64,000 nt of DNA. Origin: an uncultured Pelagibacteraceae bacterium (GTDB taxonomy: Bacteria > Pseudomonadota > Alphaproteobacteria > Pelagibacterales > Pelagibacteraceae). The stretch covers positions 62,001 to 126,000 of the forward strand of contig CACJMB010000004.1 in the NCBI GenBank assembly GCA_902594405.1. Direction: 5' to 3'. Position 1 is the first letter of the stretch. Each line of letters begins with the position of its first letter. This document shows positions 17,596 through 25,856 of the stretch, piece by piece. A model generated the notes under the pieces. It made no database searches. It saw only the letters and a program-made list of their open reading frames with translations, and was not told the origin of the DNA. Both the position numbers and the translations under genes were made by a program.

Positions 17596-18619
17596 CAGAT
17601 ACATCGTTATCCCACTTGGATAACAGGCTCGCTCTAGTAGCTTTATCTCCATAAACTTTAAAATTGTAATCAATCAAGTTAATTGTAGATAAATCTGGAG
17701 CATCAGGATCAGCTTTTGCTTTAGTATTTGATGGTACTTGCAAAGATTTTCCTGAAGTGAAAACCATAGTTTGTATTGCAGGACTTAATGCCCAGTCATA
17801 AAACTTCTTAGCTTCCTTCATATTTCTTGCACCAGCAATAATACTCATTGATCCTACTTCATAACCAGTTCCCTCAGCAGGAGATACCGTTACAACAGGT
17901 AGACCTTTTTTAGTTTGTTTAACACCATCGTGTTGAAAACAAATACCAATTAGGTTTTCACCTCTTCCAGTCGCTTTAATTGGAGCAGAACCAGATTTTG
18001 TATAAGTATTTATATTTGCGTGAAGTTTTTTCATGTAATCCCAACCTTTATCTTCTCCAAAAATTTGAAGAATAGTAGCTAAAGTTGTGTAAGCAGTTCC
18101 AGATGAATTAGGATTTGCTACTTGGATTTCACCTTTATAAATAGGTTTTGTTAAGTCCATCCATGATTTTGGAGCTGGAAGACCTTTTTTAGCCAAAAGA
18201 TCTTTATTATATCCAAAACCTAGTGCACCAACATAAATCCCTACAGATTTATAGTCAGCATTTTTTGCTTGGTTTTGTGCTGCTGGTAACAAATCATCAA
18301 AGTGTTTTGATTTATATTTTTCAGTTAAATTTTCCTGAGCAGCTGTTAAGTGTGGATCACCTGTTCCACCAAACCAAACATCTCCTTTTGGATTAGACGC
18401 TTCTGCTTTAATTTTAGCAAAAGTTTCACCACTACTTGCTCTTGTCATTGCAACTTTTGTGCCTGTTTCTTTTTCATAAGCTTGTTCAAGCATTTCACAA
18501 ACATCAATTTCTACACTGCAATATAAAGTTAATTTTGCTGCAGAAGCTTTGTTTGTAAGACCAAACAATGTTATTGAAAAAAGAAGGACAATAGATGCTA
18601 TCTTAATTAGATTTTTCAT
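17582..18619 (-). CDS. Solute-binding protein, AfuA/PhnS-like family
   Basis: The 345-residue periplasmic protein has a signal peptide (1-27, ending ASA). Its mature part starts KLTLYCSVEIDVCEML and includes the YVGALGFGYNKDLLAKKGLP block of the iron/phosphonate binding-protein family. The cluster 'TGRGENLIGICFQHDG' and the absence of a clear paired-tyrosine iron site argue for an anionic organic ligand, though this is weak. It is the first gene of the operon that continues with the double permease, ATPase, Pta-like and HpsN-like genes. A sulfonate or phosphonate ligand is inference from context. Confidence 0.85.
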   Translation of the reverse strand: MKNLIKIASIVLLFSITLFGLTNKASAAKLTLYCSVEIDVCEMLEQAYEKETGTKVAMTRASSGETFAKIKAEASNPKGDVWFGGTGDPHLTAAQENLTEKYKSKHFDDLLPAAQNQAKNADYKSVGIYVGALGFGYNKDLLAKKGLPAPKSWMDLTKPIYKGEIQVANPNSSGTAYTTLATILQIFGEDKGWDYMKKLHANINTYTKSGSAPIKATGRGENLIGICFQHDGVKQTKKGLPVVTVSPAEGTGYEVGSMSIIAGARNMKEAKKFYDWALSPAIQTMVFTSGKSLQVPSNTKAKADPDAPDLSTINLIDYNFKVYGDKATRASLLSKWDNDVSVIPR

Positions 18620-18775
18620 TATTTCCTCTCTCTAAAGTTATATTGTTCAGAAAGTTAATATGTTTTATTAAAAATTGTTACTGTTTTATTGTCAAATTCA
18701 CTTCTAGGTTTAAAATTTATTTTACTTATCAAACTCATAAAAATTGTATAAATTTTATTCTAGAGGGGGAAGTCG

Positions 18776-19627
18776 TTGGATATTGTAACTAAGATAGCGC
18801 CAATAATATTGGCTCTGATTATGCTAGGCTTAGGCCTAGGATTAAAACTAGAAGATTTTGGAAGAGTATTCAAAGCACCAAAAGATTTTATAATTGGTTT
18901 TGTTTCTCAATTAATAATTCTTCCAATTGTAGCATACATATTAATTTTAATTTTAAAAACACCGCCTGAAATAGCAATAGGCGTTATGATTATAGCTGCA
19001 GCTCCAGGAGGTGTAACATCTAATGTAATGACAAAGTTTGCCGATGGTGACGTTGCATTATCAATATCTTTAACTGCTGTCATAAGTTTATTAAGTATAA
19101 TTACAGTTCCCTTAATAATCTTTACTTCTGCAGACATGTTAGGGGTAACAGAAGTTTCTCGAAATATTTCAATGACTGGAATAGCACTAAAAATGTTTTT
19201 AGTGGTAACGGTACCTGTAATATTAGGAATGATTATTAGAAAATTTGCTGAAAATTTTATTTCATCCAAAGTTGAAATATTTAACAAACTCAACATAATT
19301 TTATTCGCTGTTTTTTTTGTAGCAGCTTTTTATTCAGAAAGAGAAAATTTTATTAGCTTTATAAAACAAGCAGGTTTAATTGCTTTAATTTTAAATATTT
19401 CAATGATGGTTATCGCATATTACATTGCAAAAGCTTTTGCTTCTGGTGTTAAACAAATGAAGTGTATTGCTTTAGAATGTGGATTGCAAAATGGTACTTT
19501 AGCATTATTTGTTTCTACGCAAATATTTGGTACTGATATATTATATGCATTACCAACAGGTGCTTATGCGCTAATCATGTATATAACAGGATTTATTTTT
19601 ATTTATTTTTTAAAAAAATCTAATTAA
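18776..19627 (+). CDS. BASS-family (bile acid:sodium symporter-like) transporter
   Basis: The 283-residue membrane protein has nine or ten hydrophobic helices and the BASS signatures AAAPGGVTSNVMTKFADGD (about 75-93) and ECGLQNGTLALF (about 236-247). Family members move organic anions such as bile acids, pantoate, pyruvate or keto acids with sodium. Translation starts at TTG, chosen because a strong ribosome site (AGAGGGGGA at 18762-18770) sits 5 nt upstream. It is divergent from the sulfonate-type operon and convergent with the double-HTH regulator gene, overlapping it by 4 nt. It may move a substrate or product of the neighbouring pathway. Confidence 0.85.
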   Translation: MDIVTKIAPIILALIMLGLGLGLKLEDFGRVFKAPKDFIIGFVSQLIILPIVAYILILILKTPPEIAIGVMIIAAAPGGVTSNVMTKFADGDVALSISLTAVISLLSIITVPLIIFTSADMLGVTEVSRNISMTGIALKMFLVVTVPVILGMIIRKFAENFISSKVEIFNKLNIILFAVFFVAAFYSERENFISFIKQAGLIALILNISMMVIAYYIAKAFASGVKQMKCIALECGLQNGTLALFVSTQIFGTDILYALPTGAYALIMYITGFIFIYFLKKSN

Positions 19628-20586
19628 GGATTGATTATTCTTATTTGATTAAAAACTTTATAAATAAAATAGCTTAAGCTAAGCATATTTGCCTTTAACA
19701 GTTTATCTGTCTTTTTTTTTGTAGAAAATTCTTCATTATATGAAATTAATTTCTTTTCATTGATATGAAGAAATTTTCTGTCAATTAAATATTTTAATTT
19801 TCTAACAACTGTTGGTCTTGGTATGCCAGTAATGTCAGCAATAGACATAGCATTAACTCCCCTTTTATCTGATCCCATAATTTCTTTTCGATATGAATTA
19901 ATATCTGATTTTTTTGGAGTAAATTTTGTATTTTTAATTGCATTGATAAGTACAACCATACCAATTGTAAAAACTTCTAAATCTTTCAATTCTTCTCTCC
20001 ATCGACCAATATAAATAAACCAAAATTTATTAAACTGATACCAGCAGTAAGAGAAATTTTCTTTCATCGCAGATATTATTTCATTAACTGTATAAACTTC
20101 AGTTGCTAATTTTTCTTTTTTTAAAATTTTATTAAATTCATATAATATAGTTGCAAGCTCTGTCAGCGTAGTAGTTGCTCTAACAGAGTAAAGCGTATCT
20201 CTTACAATAAATATTTTTTTACCAGATCTTTTAATTATTCCAGTTGTTTCTAATTCTAAAACTTTTCTCCTAACACTCTCTTTAGGAATATCGAGATCTT
20301 TTGAGATGTCTGAAATATTAATCTTTTTAATTTCGATTGATTTATCTTTATAAAATGTATCGTAGTCAATTTTGATCATATTTTGCCTAAAATATACGAG
20401 GTCTTGATTTATCAAATATATAATGATGACGAACTTATCTATGTCTTTGTAATGATCGTAGGCTCTTACAAACCAATTGCTGGCTAGAGTGTAAAAAGAG
20501 GGTGCCAGTGCGGCAAAATTTTCTTCAATTACTTTATTGATTGTATTCTGATCTATATGCTCGGAAATACTTGGTAAAGCGTTCAT
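19624..20586 (-). CDS. Transcriptional regulator with two winged-helix segments
   Basis: The 320-residue protein has two separate helix-turn-helix patterns. One is at 91-127 (ISDISKDLDIPKESVRRKVL, followed by a wing with the TTGIIKRSG turn). The other is at 247-285 (MSIADITGIPRPTVVRKLKY, followed by a wing). A helical region of about 120 residues lies between them, with a cluster of aromatic residues (YCWYQFNKFWFIY). No known effector domain is recognised. It lies between the BASS transporter and a tail-anchored protein gene, and its own start codon sits in an inverted repeat. Local control of the sulfonate genes is possible but unproved. Confidence 0.7.
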   Translation of the reverse strand: MNALPSISEHIDQNTINKVIEENFAALAPSFYTLASNWFVRAYDHYKDIDKFVIIIYLINQDLVYFRQNMIKIDYDTFYKDKSIEIKKINISDISKDLDIPKESVRRKVLELETTGIIKRSGKKIFIVRDTLYSVRATTTLTELATILYEFNKILKKEKLATEVYTVNEIISAMKENFSYCWYQFNKFWFIYIGRWREELKDLEVFTIGMVVLINAIKNTKFTPKKSDINSYRKEIMGSDKRGVNAMSIADITGIPRPTVVRKLKYLIDRKFLHINEKKLISYNEEFSTKKKTDKLLKANMLSLSYFIYKVFNQIRIINP

Positions 20587-20612
20587 ATCTTTTAAAAAAA
20601 CCCAATATGAAC
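20581..20612 (-). promoter_or_regulatory. Inverted repeat that encloses the regulator start codon
   Basis: Arms GTTCATAT (20581-20588) and ATATGAAC (20605-20612) are a perfect 8-bp inverted repeat with a 16-nt spacer. The left arm contains the start codon of the double-HTH regulator. As DNA it could be an autoregulatory operator. As RNA it would place the AUG in a stem. Confidence 0.4.
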
Positions 20613-20701
20613 AAAAGCTAAATTAGAGTCAACCCATTTTGGACAACCCTAGTATGTAATAAATAAACTAATAATGATTAAAATAAACAGTATAAACAAA
20701 T

Positions 20702-20899
20702 ATGAGTACAGAAAGCTTACATAGAACATCCGAAATTGTAGAGACCCCCTCTCAATATGTTGAAACTCCGAAAAGGGTTAATGTGGATGTTCTAAAGCAA
20801 AGGCTTTTAGAAGAAAAGAAGAAGGAAAAAGTTAAACGAACAATAATTTTATCATCTGTTATCGTTTCTTTGGGTGCTCTAACGATGTTAACTTATTAA
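20702..20899 (+). CDS. Small tail-anchored membrane protein (paralogue of 31865-32074)
   Basis: The 65-residue protein has a polar N-terminal part, a charged helix (NVDVLKQRLLEEKKKEK, about 28-44) and a single C-terminal membrane segment (about 46-63). It should be anchored in the inner membrane with most of the chain in the cytoplasm. It shares the order 'NV(D/N)..L..R' helix, basic stretch and TM tail with the small protein at 31865. Its 3' end overlaps the convergent dehydrogenase gene by 12 nt. No function is recognised. Confidence 0.65.
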   Translation: MSTESLHRTSEIVETPSQYVETPKRVNVDVLKQRLLEEKKKEKVKRTIILSSVIVSLGALTMLTY

Positions 20900-21892
20900 G
20901 GTTTCCAAATCTTTCTTTATTATATCCGGTATAGAAATTTCTTTTTTTGAGTTATTTTTATACCGGTTAAATTTGTTTTGTCCTGGATACATTATTTCTT
21001 TAACTCCCTTAATCTTAGGAAGTTTTTTTATTGTTTTAATATTGTCTTTAATTCGTTGGTTATAATTCTTTTGAAATAAATTTGCTTTAAAAGTTATAAA
21101 TAAATGTCCAATATTTTGTGGACCTGAAAAATCATCAAATGGATCTTTAACTCTTCCCGCATGATTTCCTCCTGTTAAAACTCCACTTAATATATCTACC
21201 ATCCAAGCAAGTCCTGAGCCTCTAAAACCTGCAATTGGTAATTGAACACCCGCTAAAGCTTTTTTTGCATCAGTGGTTGGTTTGCCAAATTTATCTAAAG
21301 CAACTCCCGCAGGAATTGATTGATTATTTCTTGCTGCAACTCTTATTTTTCCTCTATTAATCATTGAGATTGATGTATCTAAAATAAATGGAATTTTAGA
21401 ACCAGTAGGGGATCCAAAACAAATTGGATTAGTTCCGAATAAAGTTTTTAATGCACCATGTGGAGCAACTGCTGGGGGAGCATTTGTATAAATCATTGTA
21501 ATTAAATTTTTCTTTACTGCTTGTTCTGCGTAATAGCCTGATAAACCATAGTGACCACTATTTTTAACTGCTACCATTCCTATTCCAGTTTTTTGTGCAT
21601 GTTTAATTGCAGTTTTAATTCCTAGATCAGCTGCAACAAAACCAATACTATTATTTGCATCAATGTGAGAAATAGAGGAGGAAATTTTTTTAATTTTAAT
21701 TTTTGGTTTTGGATTAATTACTTTTTTAGAAATTCGATCACAGTACATCTTAAGTCTTGATAAACCATGTCCATATGCACCAACTAATTCTGCATTAATT
21801 AATGCATTAGTAGAAATTAAAGCATGATCTTTACTTAGACCAAATTTTTGGAATATTTTAATGACTTGTTTTTTTAAAATTGGGGTCTTCAT
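20888..21892 (-). CDS. Ldh2/ComC-family NAD(P)-dependent 2-hydroxyacid dehydrogenase
   Basis: The 334-residue enzyme belongs to the malate/L-lactate/sulfolactate dehydrogenase family (type-2). Motifs are GAYGHGLSRL (about 40-49), VAVKNSGHYGLSGYY (with the catalytic His) and TNAPPAVAPHGA. The ATG at 21890-21892 is preceded by a strong ribosome site (GGGGGAAG). A further-upstream ATG would lie in the tauC gene and was rejected. It lies directly downstream of the taurine-type importer. A sulfolactate (ComC-like) role is plausible beside the HpsN-like gene, but lactate, malate and ureidoglycolate dehydrogenases share the fold. Confidence 0.8.
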   Translation of the reverse strand: MKTPILKKQVIKIFQKFGLSKDHALISTNALINAELVGAYGHGLSRLKMYCDRISKKVINPKPKIKIKKISSSISHIDANNSIGFVAADLGIKTAIKHAQKTGIGMVAVKNSGHYGLSGYYAEQAVKKNLITMIYTNAPPAVAPHGALKTLFGTNPICFGSPTGSKIPFILDTSISMINRGKIRVAARNNQSIPAGVALDKFGKPTTDAKKALAGVQLPIAGFRGSGLAWMVDILSGVLTGGNHAGRVKDPFDDFSGPQNIGHLFITFKANLFQKNYNQRIKDNIKTIKKLPKIKGVKEIMYPGQNKFNRYKNNSKKEISIPDIIKKDLETLIS

Positions 21893-21909
21893 TTCTTCCC
21901 CCTTAACAT

Positions 21910-23835
21910 TTATCCTTTTCCACGCCAAGGAATAGTTTTATCTATTATTTTTCTTAATGTAATATCAAATAAAAGACCTAGTAGACCCATGATAAATATC
22001 GTTATCCAAATTACCTCGTATTGAAAGTACTTTTTAGCAACGTTTTCAACAAAACCGATACCTGTTGTACCCGCTAAAAACTCTGCAGCAACAAGCGTTC
22101 CCCAACACATACCAACAGCTACTCTAATTCCTGTAAGAATTTCAGGGAGTGAATTTGGGAAAATCACGTGTCTTAATATTTGTTTTTTAGTAGCGCCTAA
22201 TGAGTGGGCTGCATGGATTTTTGAAAGCTGTGTTCCAGAAGCACCGGCTCTTGCAGAAATTATCATAATTGATAAAGAGACCATAAATAATAAAAATACT
22301 TTTCCTGAGTTATCAATTCCAAGTACAGAAATAATCAAAGGTGCCCATGCAAGAGGAGGAACAGGTCTATAGAGTTCGATTAACGGATCAAAGAAACCTT
22401 TTGCAAACCTGTTCAGACCCATAAACAGCCCTAAAGGTACACCAATGATGATACCAAAGATTAATCCTAAAAATACTCTTAAAAAAGAATCCCAAATATG
22501 TCCATATGGAACAGGTACTTTAAATAATTTGAAATCACCTGTAACAACTTTTAAGACATTACTTTTAAAGTTTTCTTTAACAATTCCATTTTTTGTGTGC
22601 ACTGGATACTCACCAGGTAAAATATCTGCTATCCAATCTGGTAAAATAAATCCTATCATTTTACTCACGTCCACCATCTCAATCCATAAAAGAGGAATAT
22701 TTTTGTAGCCAACACTTGGTTTTGACATCAAAATGAATTTATTAAATGTATCAGATGGTTTTGGTAGCCATCTTCCTGATCCTTGTTCTGAACATGTTGG
22801 TCCACTTGCAACTATTGTTCCAGCAGGGAATAAAAGAATATCTATTAATCTTAATCCACCTTGTTCTTTATTTTGTAATTCATCAAATTCAACAATTGCT
22901 GCCTGCATTTCATTTAATGCATTAGGGGGATAGATACTTGCAAACTCTATTCTTCTAGCAATTTTAACAATGTTCTTTGCATAATCAGATGCAATTTCCT
23001 GACTATCATCTAAACCTTTTCTATAAGCTTTGATATCATCTTTAAGTTGTTTGATTGCATTTTTAAACTGTGGATTATGATTTCTTACTTTAAAAAATTT
23101 ATCGTTTATAATTTTAAGTTCAGCAGCTGCTGCAGCAAATTTTAAACCTCTATTCGTTTGTGGTGCAGTTGGTATTTCTATTGTATTTTCGATAGAACCA
23201 CTTCCAGAATCTATTGTTGTTATTCCCCAACCACCTTGTTCATCAATAAGCTTTTGTCTTTCAGTTTTCTGAGCATCTGTTTCGAAAGGATAATCTTTAT
23301 TTTGGAAATTTGAACTTAGAAGTTTTATTTCCTCAGTCATTTCTTTGATTTTAATTTTAGTTTCCATTTCCATTAGCTCTTCACTAGTTAAGAAAGGGAT
23401 TAATTTAGATGTTCTATCAATATAGCTTACTAAAATTGCTTTTTGCTGATCATTTAAATCTGGAGATCCATTTATTTCATTAGCAATTTTTTTAAGGTTT
23501 TTATTTTCAATTTTTATAATTGATGTGCTTTTGAATTCTCTTTCTTCAATAGGAAATTGATATTTTAAACCTAATAATGACTCGTTAATTTTAGCAACTT
23601 GACATAATTCATTTGCTGATTTTGGATAAAAGCCTTTTGCGATATCCCATGAATAATAAAGCCATAACATTAGAATTGCACTCGTTCCAACTATTACCCA
23701 ATGAGTTCCACCTTTTGCTCTTTCTGGATTACCAAATACAGCATCAACTTTTTCAGTTCTAATTAATCTTCTCCCATAAAGAATACAGCCAATAACAGAT
23801 ACGATAATTAATATTGTTACAAATTGGGTTAACAT
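21910..23835 (-). CDS. tauC: Taurine-type ABC permease with a very long N-terminal extension
   Basis: The C-terminal 240 residues (about 400-641) are a normal TauC/SsuC permease with the EAA-type loop IHAAHSLGATKKQIL near 560. The N-terminal 380 residues are not found in standard permeases of about 250-280 residues. They hold two membrane segments (about 5-20 and 45-65), then a largely polar, partly coiled-coil region with a region rich in E and K (about 100-300), probably outside the inner membrane. It is joined to tauB by a TAATG overlap. The gene name is by context and core similarity, and the extension is the odd part. Confidence 0.85.
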   Translation of the reverse strand: MLTQFVTILIIVSVIGCILYGRRLIRTEKVDAVFGNPERAKGGTHWVIVGTSAILMLWLYYSWDIAKGFYPKSANELCQVAKINESLLGLKYQFPIEEREFKSTSIIKIENKNLKKIANEINGSPDLNDQQKAILVSYIDRTSKLIPFLTSEELMEMETKIKIKEMTEEIKLLSSNFQNKDYPFETDAQKTERQKLIDEQGGWGITTIDSGSGSIENTIEIPTAPQTNRGLKFAAAAAELKIINDKFFKVRNHNPQFKNAIKQLKDDIKAYRKGLDDSQEIASDYAKNIVKIARRIEFASIYPPNALNEMQAAIVEFDELQNKEQGGLRLIDILLFPAGTIVASGPTCSEQGSGRWLPKPSDTFNKFILMSKPSVGYKNIPLLWIEMVDVSKMIGFILPDWIADILPGEYPVHTKNGIVKENFKSNVLKVVTGDFKLFKVPVPYGHIWDSFLRVFLGLIFGIIIGVPLGLFMGLNRFAKGFFDPLIELYRPVPPLAWAPLIISVLGIDNSGKVFLLFMVSLSIMIISARAGASGTQLSKIHAAHSLGATKKQILRHVIFPNSLPEILTGIRVAVGMCWGTLVAAEFLAGTTGIGFVENVAKKYFQYEVIWITIFIMGLLGLLFDITLRKIIDKTIPWRGKG

Positions 23836-24632
23836 TAATTATCTTTCCCCATTATTTCTTCTTCCATATTCCATATCATGGATAAAATTTCTTCTCTTGT
23901 AGATGAAAATTCTTTATTTTTTTTAATTTCCCTTAAGTCTTGTGTAAGACCCATTTCTGCAAATGGTAGATTGTACTCTTTATGTATACGCCCTGGTCTT
24001 GGTGCCATTACATATAATCTTTCTCCCAGTAATAATGCTTCTTCAACAGAGTGAGTAATTAAGATGATAGTTTTTCCTGTTTCTTTCCAAATCTTTAAAA
24101 CTAAAGACTGCATTTTTTCTCTTGTTAATGCATCTAACGCCCCTAATGGCTCATCCATTAAAATCAAATCAGGATCATTGATTAAACATCTTGCAAGCGC
24201 AACTCTTTGCTGCATACCACCAGATAATTGATAAGTTGGCGTGTTACCAAAACCTTTAAGTCCAACTATATCTAACCACTCATCTACTTTCTTAGCTGTG
24301 ACTTCAGGATTTTCTTTTTTCATCCTAAGTCCAAAATTTACATTCTCAGCTACTGTTAACCATTCAAACAAAGCACCTTGTTGAAAAACCATTCCTCTTT
24401 CAACACCAGGTCCATCAATTTCATTATTGTTAAGTGTTATTTTTCCTGAAGTGGGTCTTAAAAATCCTGCAGTGATATTTAATAAAGTTGTTTTTCCACA
24501 ACCAGAAGGACCAAGCACTGTAAGCAATTCTCCTTTTTTTAAAGTAAAGCTTACATCTTTTAAAGCATGAACTGTTTCCCCTTTAGGAGTTTTAAAAACC
24601 ATGTTCAGATTTTGAGAAATCAGATCACTCAT
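23835..24632 (-). CDS. tauB: Taurine/sulfonate-type ABC ATPase
   Basis: The 265-residue ATPase has Walker A GPSGCGKTT (about 41-49), signature LSGGMQQRV (about 141), Walker B LILMDEP and the switch His in ITHSVEEA. The order and length fit TauB/SsuB of the nitrate/sulfonate/taurine importer class. It is followed at once by the large permease and preceded by the binding-protein gene, separated by a terminator-like hairpin. There is no TOBE domain, as expected for this class. Confidence 0.92.
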   Translation of the reverse strand: MSDLISQNLNMVFKTPKGETVHALKDVSFTLKKGELLTVLGPSGCGKTTLLNITAGFLRPTSGKITLNNNEIDGPGVERGMVFQQGALFEWLTVAENVNFGLRMKKENPEVTAKKVDEWLDIVGLKGFGNTPTYQLSGGMQQRVALARCLINDPDLILMDEPLGALDALTREKMQSLVLKIWKETGKTIILITHSVEEALLLGERLYVMAPRPGRIHKEYNLPFAEMGLTQDLREIKKNKEFSSTREEILSMIWNMEEEIMGKDN

Positions 24633-24657
24633 AAGTGCCTTATATTAGAAATTTGAT

Positions 24658-24696
24658 AAAAAAAATAGGCACCAATTATAAAATCAGTGCCTATTT
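24658..24696 (-). terminator. Intrinsic terminator or attenuator after the taurine-type binding-protein gene
   Basis: Perfect 10-bp arms (24663-24672 and 24687-24696) with a 14-nt loop. Read on the minus strand they are followed by eight U (plus-strand A at 24658-24665). It begins 22 nt after the binding-protein stop and ends 26 nt before the ATPase start. It should reduce transporter mRNA relative to binding-protein mRNA. Confidence 0.88.
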
Positions 24697-24718
24697 AAAA
24701 AGTTTTAAACCCTTAAAA

Positions 24719-25660
24719 TTATAAAGGTAAGAAACTTGTATCTACAGCTCCTCCTGGAGTTCCCATTCCTTTTAGGAAACCATCAAGATTACCACTTTCC
24801 ATAGATGCTTTTGTTTCTTCTGGAGTTAAGAATTTGAAACCACTTAAAGTGTCTTTCATATCTGCAACTGTCATTTCAGAAGCTTTCGCCATAGCATTCA
24901 TATCAGCTTTACCAGCTTTGTATCTAGCATTAGCTTCGTGAGTAACTTCGATGAAAGTTCTTAACATACCTGGGTTTTCTTTCATGAATTTATCTGTAAC
25001 AGAAGTGATATCTATACCTAAGATACCAGCTGCTCTAGCTTCATCTACAGTTAAAAGTCTTGATCCAACTGCAGTTGCTGCTTTGATAGAGTTACCACCA
25101 AATAAACATGCCATTACAACATCACCGCTTACTAATGCAGCAGCACCTTCTTCTGGGTCCATTTGAATAATGTCCATTTTACTTCTGTCAGCACCAACAA
25201 CTTTCATACTTTCATCAAAAACGTATTCAGCCATTGTTCCTAGTGGAACAGCAACTTTTTTACCTTCTAATTCAGTAGCGTTTGCTTTTGTAATTCCAGA
25301 TGCGTTAGATGTAACACAAGTAGTTCCACCCATTCCATATTCCATAGCAATATCAACTAATTTGATAGGTGCATTAGATTTTACAGCATTGATAAAAGGT
25401 ACCAATCCTTGAGAGTAAGAAATATCAATATCTCCTGCTAACATTGCATCAGTCATAGCTCCACCGTTAGTGAAGTTTGTCCATTTAACTGGAACACCAA
25501 GAGCTTTTGCAAAATTTTTCTTCTGCATGTCCTCTAAATTTGGGCTAGGCCATTCTAGAAAGTACGCAACTCTAACTTCGTTTGCAGCTGAATTTGCAAC
25601 TGAGATCGATAGGTTAAGTGCGAATATAGATCCTAGAATAAAACTTAATATTTTTTTCAT
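24719..25660 (-). CDS. tauA: Taurine-type ABC binding protein
   Basis: The 313-residue periplasmic protein has a signal peptide (1-25, ending NSA) followed by EVRVAYFLEWPSPN. The SsuA/TauA-like DISYSQGLVPFINAV and GKKVAVPLGTMAEYV blocks show the fold of aliphatic-sulfonate and taurine binding proteins. It is first in the leftward operon with tauB, tauC and the dehydrogenase gene. The aminotransferase gene that could act on taurine is divergent 196 nt away. Taurine is the most likely ligand by context, though other sulfonates remain possible. Confidence 0.88.
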   Translation of the reverse strand: MKKILSFILGSIFALNLSISVANSAANEVRVAYFLEWPSPNLEDMQKKNFAKALGVPVKWTNFTNGGAMTDAMLAGDIDISYSQGLVPFINAVKSNAPIKLVDIAMEYGMGGTTCVTSNASGITKANATELEGKKVAVPLGTMAEYVFDESMKVVGADRSKMDIIQMDPEEGAAALVSGDVVMACLFGGNSIKAATAVGSRLLTVDEARAAGILGIDITSVTDKFMKENPGMLRTFIEVTHEANARYKAGKADMNAMAKASEMTVADMKDTLSGFKFLTPEETKASMESGNLDGFLKGMGTPGGAVDTSFLPL

Positions 25661-25856
25661 TTATTCCCCTATGTTTAATTAATTAAATTAACTCATTTAA
25701 ATTCAATTTCAGAGGGATGTAAAACAAAAAAAATAATTCAATTAAAGGTTGTATAAATATAATACCAAATACGGTAGACAAAATATTTCTAGCAATGAAT
25801 ATGATTTAGTCTAATAGTTAGAAAATTAATAACACTTTTTATAGAAAGAAATTTTT

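Noticed and set aside
15371-18619. Ferric iron importer
   Set aside because: The fold and double permease fit, but co-transcription with Pta- and HpsN-like enzymes and no clear iron-binding tyrosine pair make an organic substrate more likely.
20626-20648. Direct repeat near TCAACCC and ACAACCC upstream of the small tail-anchored protein
   Set aside because: The match is 6-7 nt only and could be chance; the inverted repeat over the regulator start is better supported.
21893-21928. Longer N-terminus of the Ldh2/ComC-type dehydrogenase
   Set aside because: The added codons overlap tauC and contain the ribosome site for the ATG at 21892, so they are not coding for this protein.
25661-25856. Operator between tauA and the aminotransferase gene
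   Set aside because: Only a loose TACC/GGTA pair is visible in the 196-nt spacer, too weak in AT-rich DNA to report as a feature.
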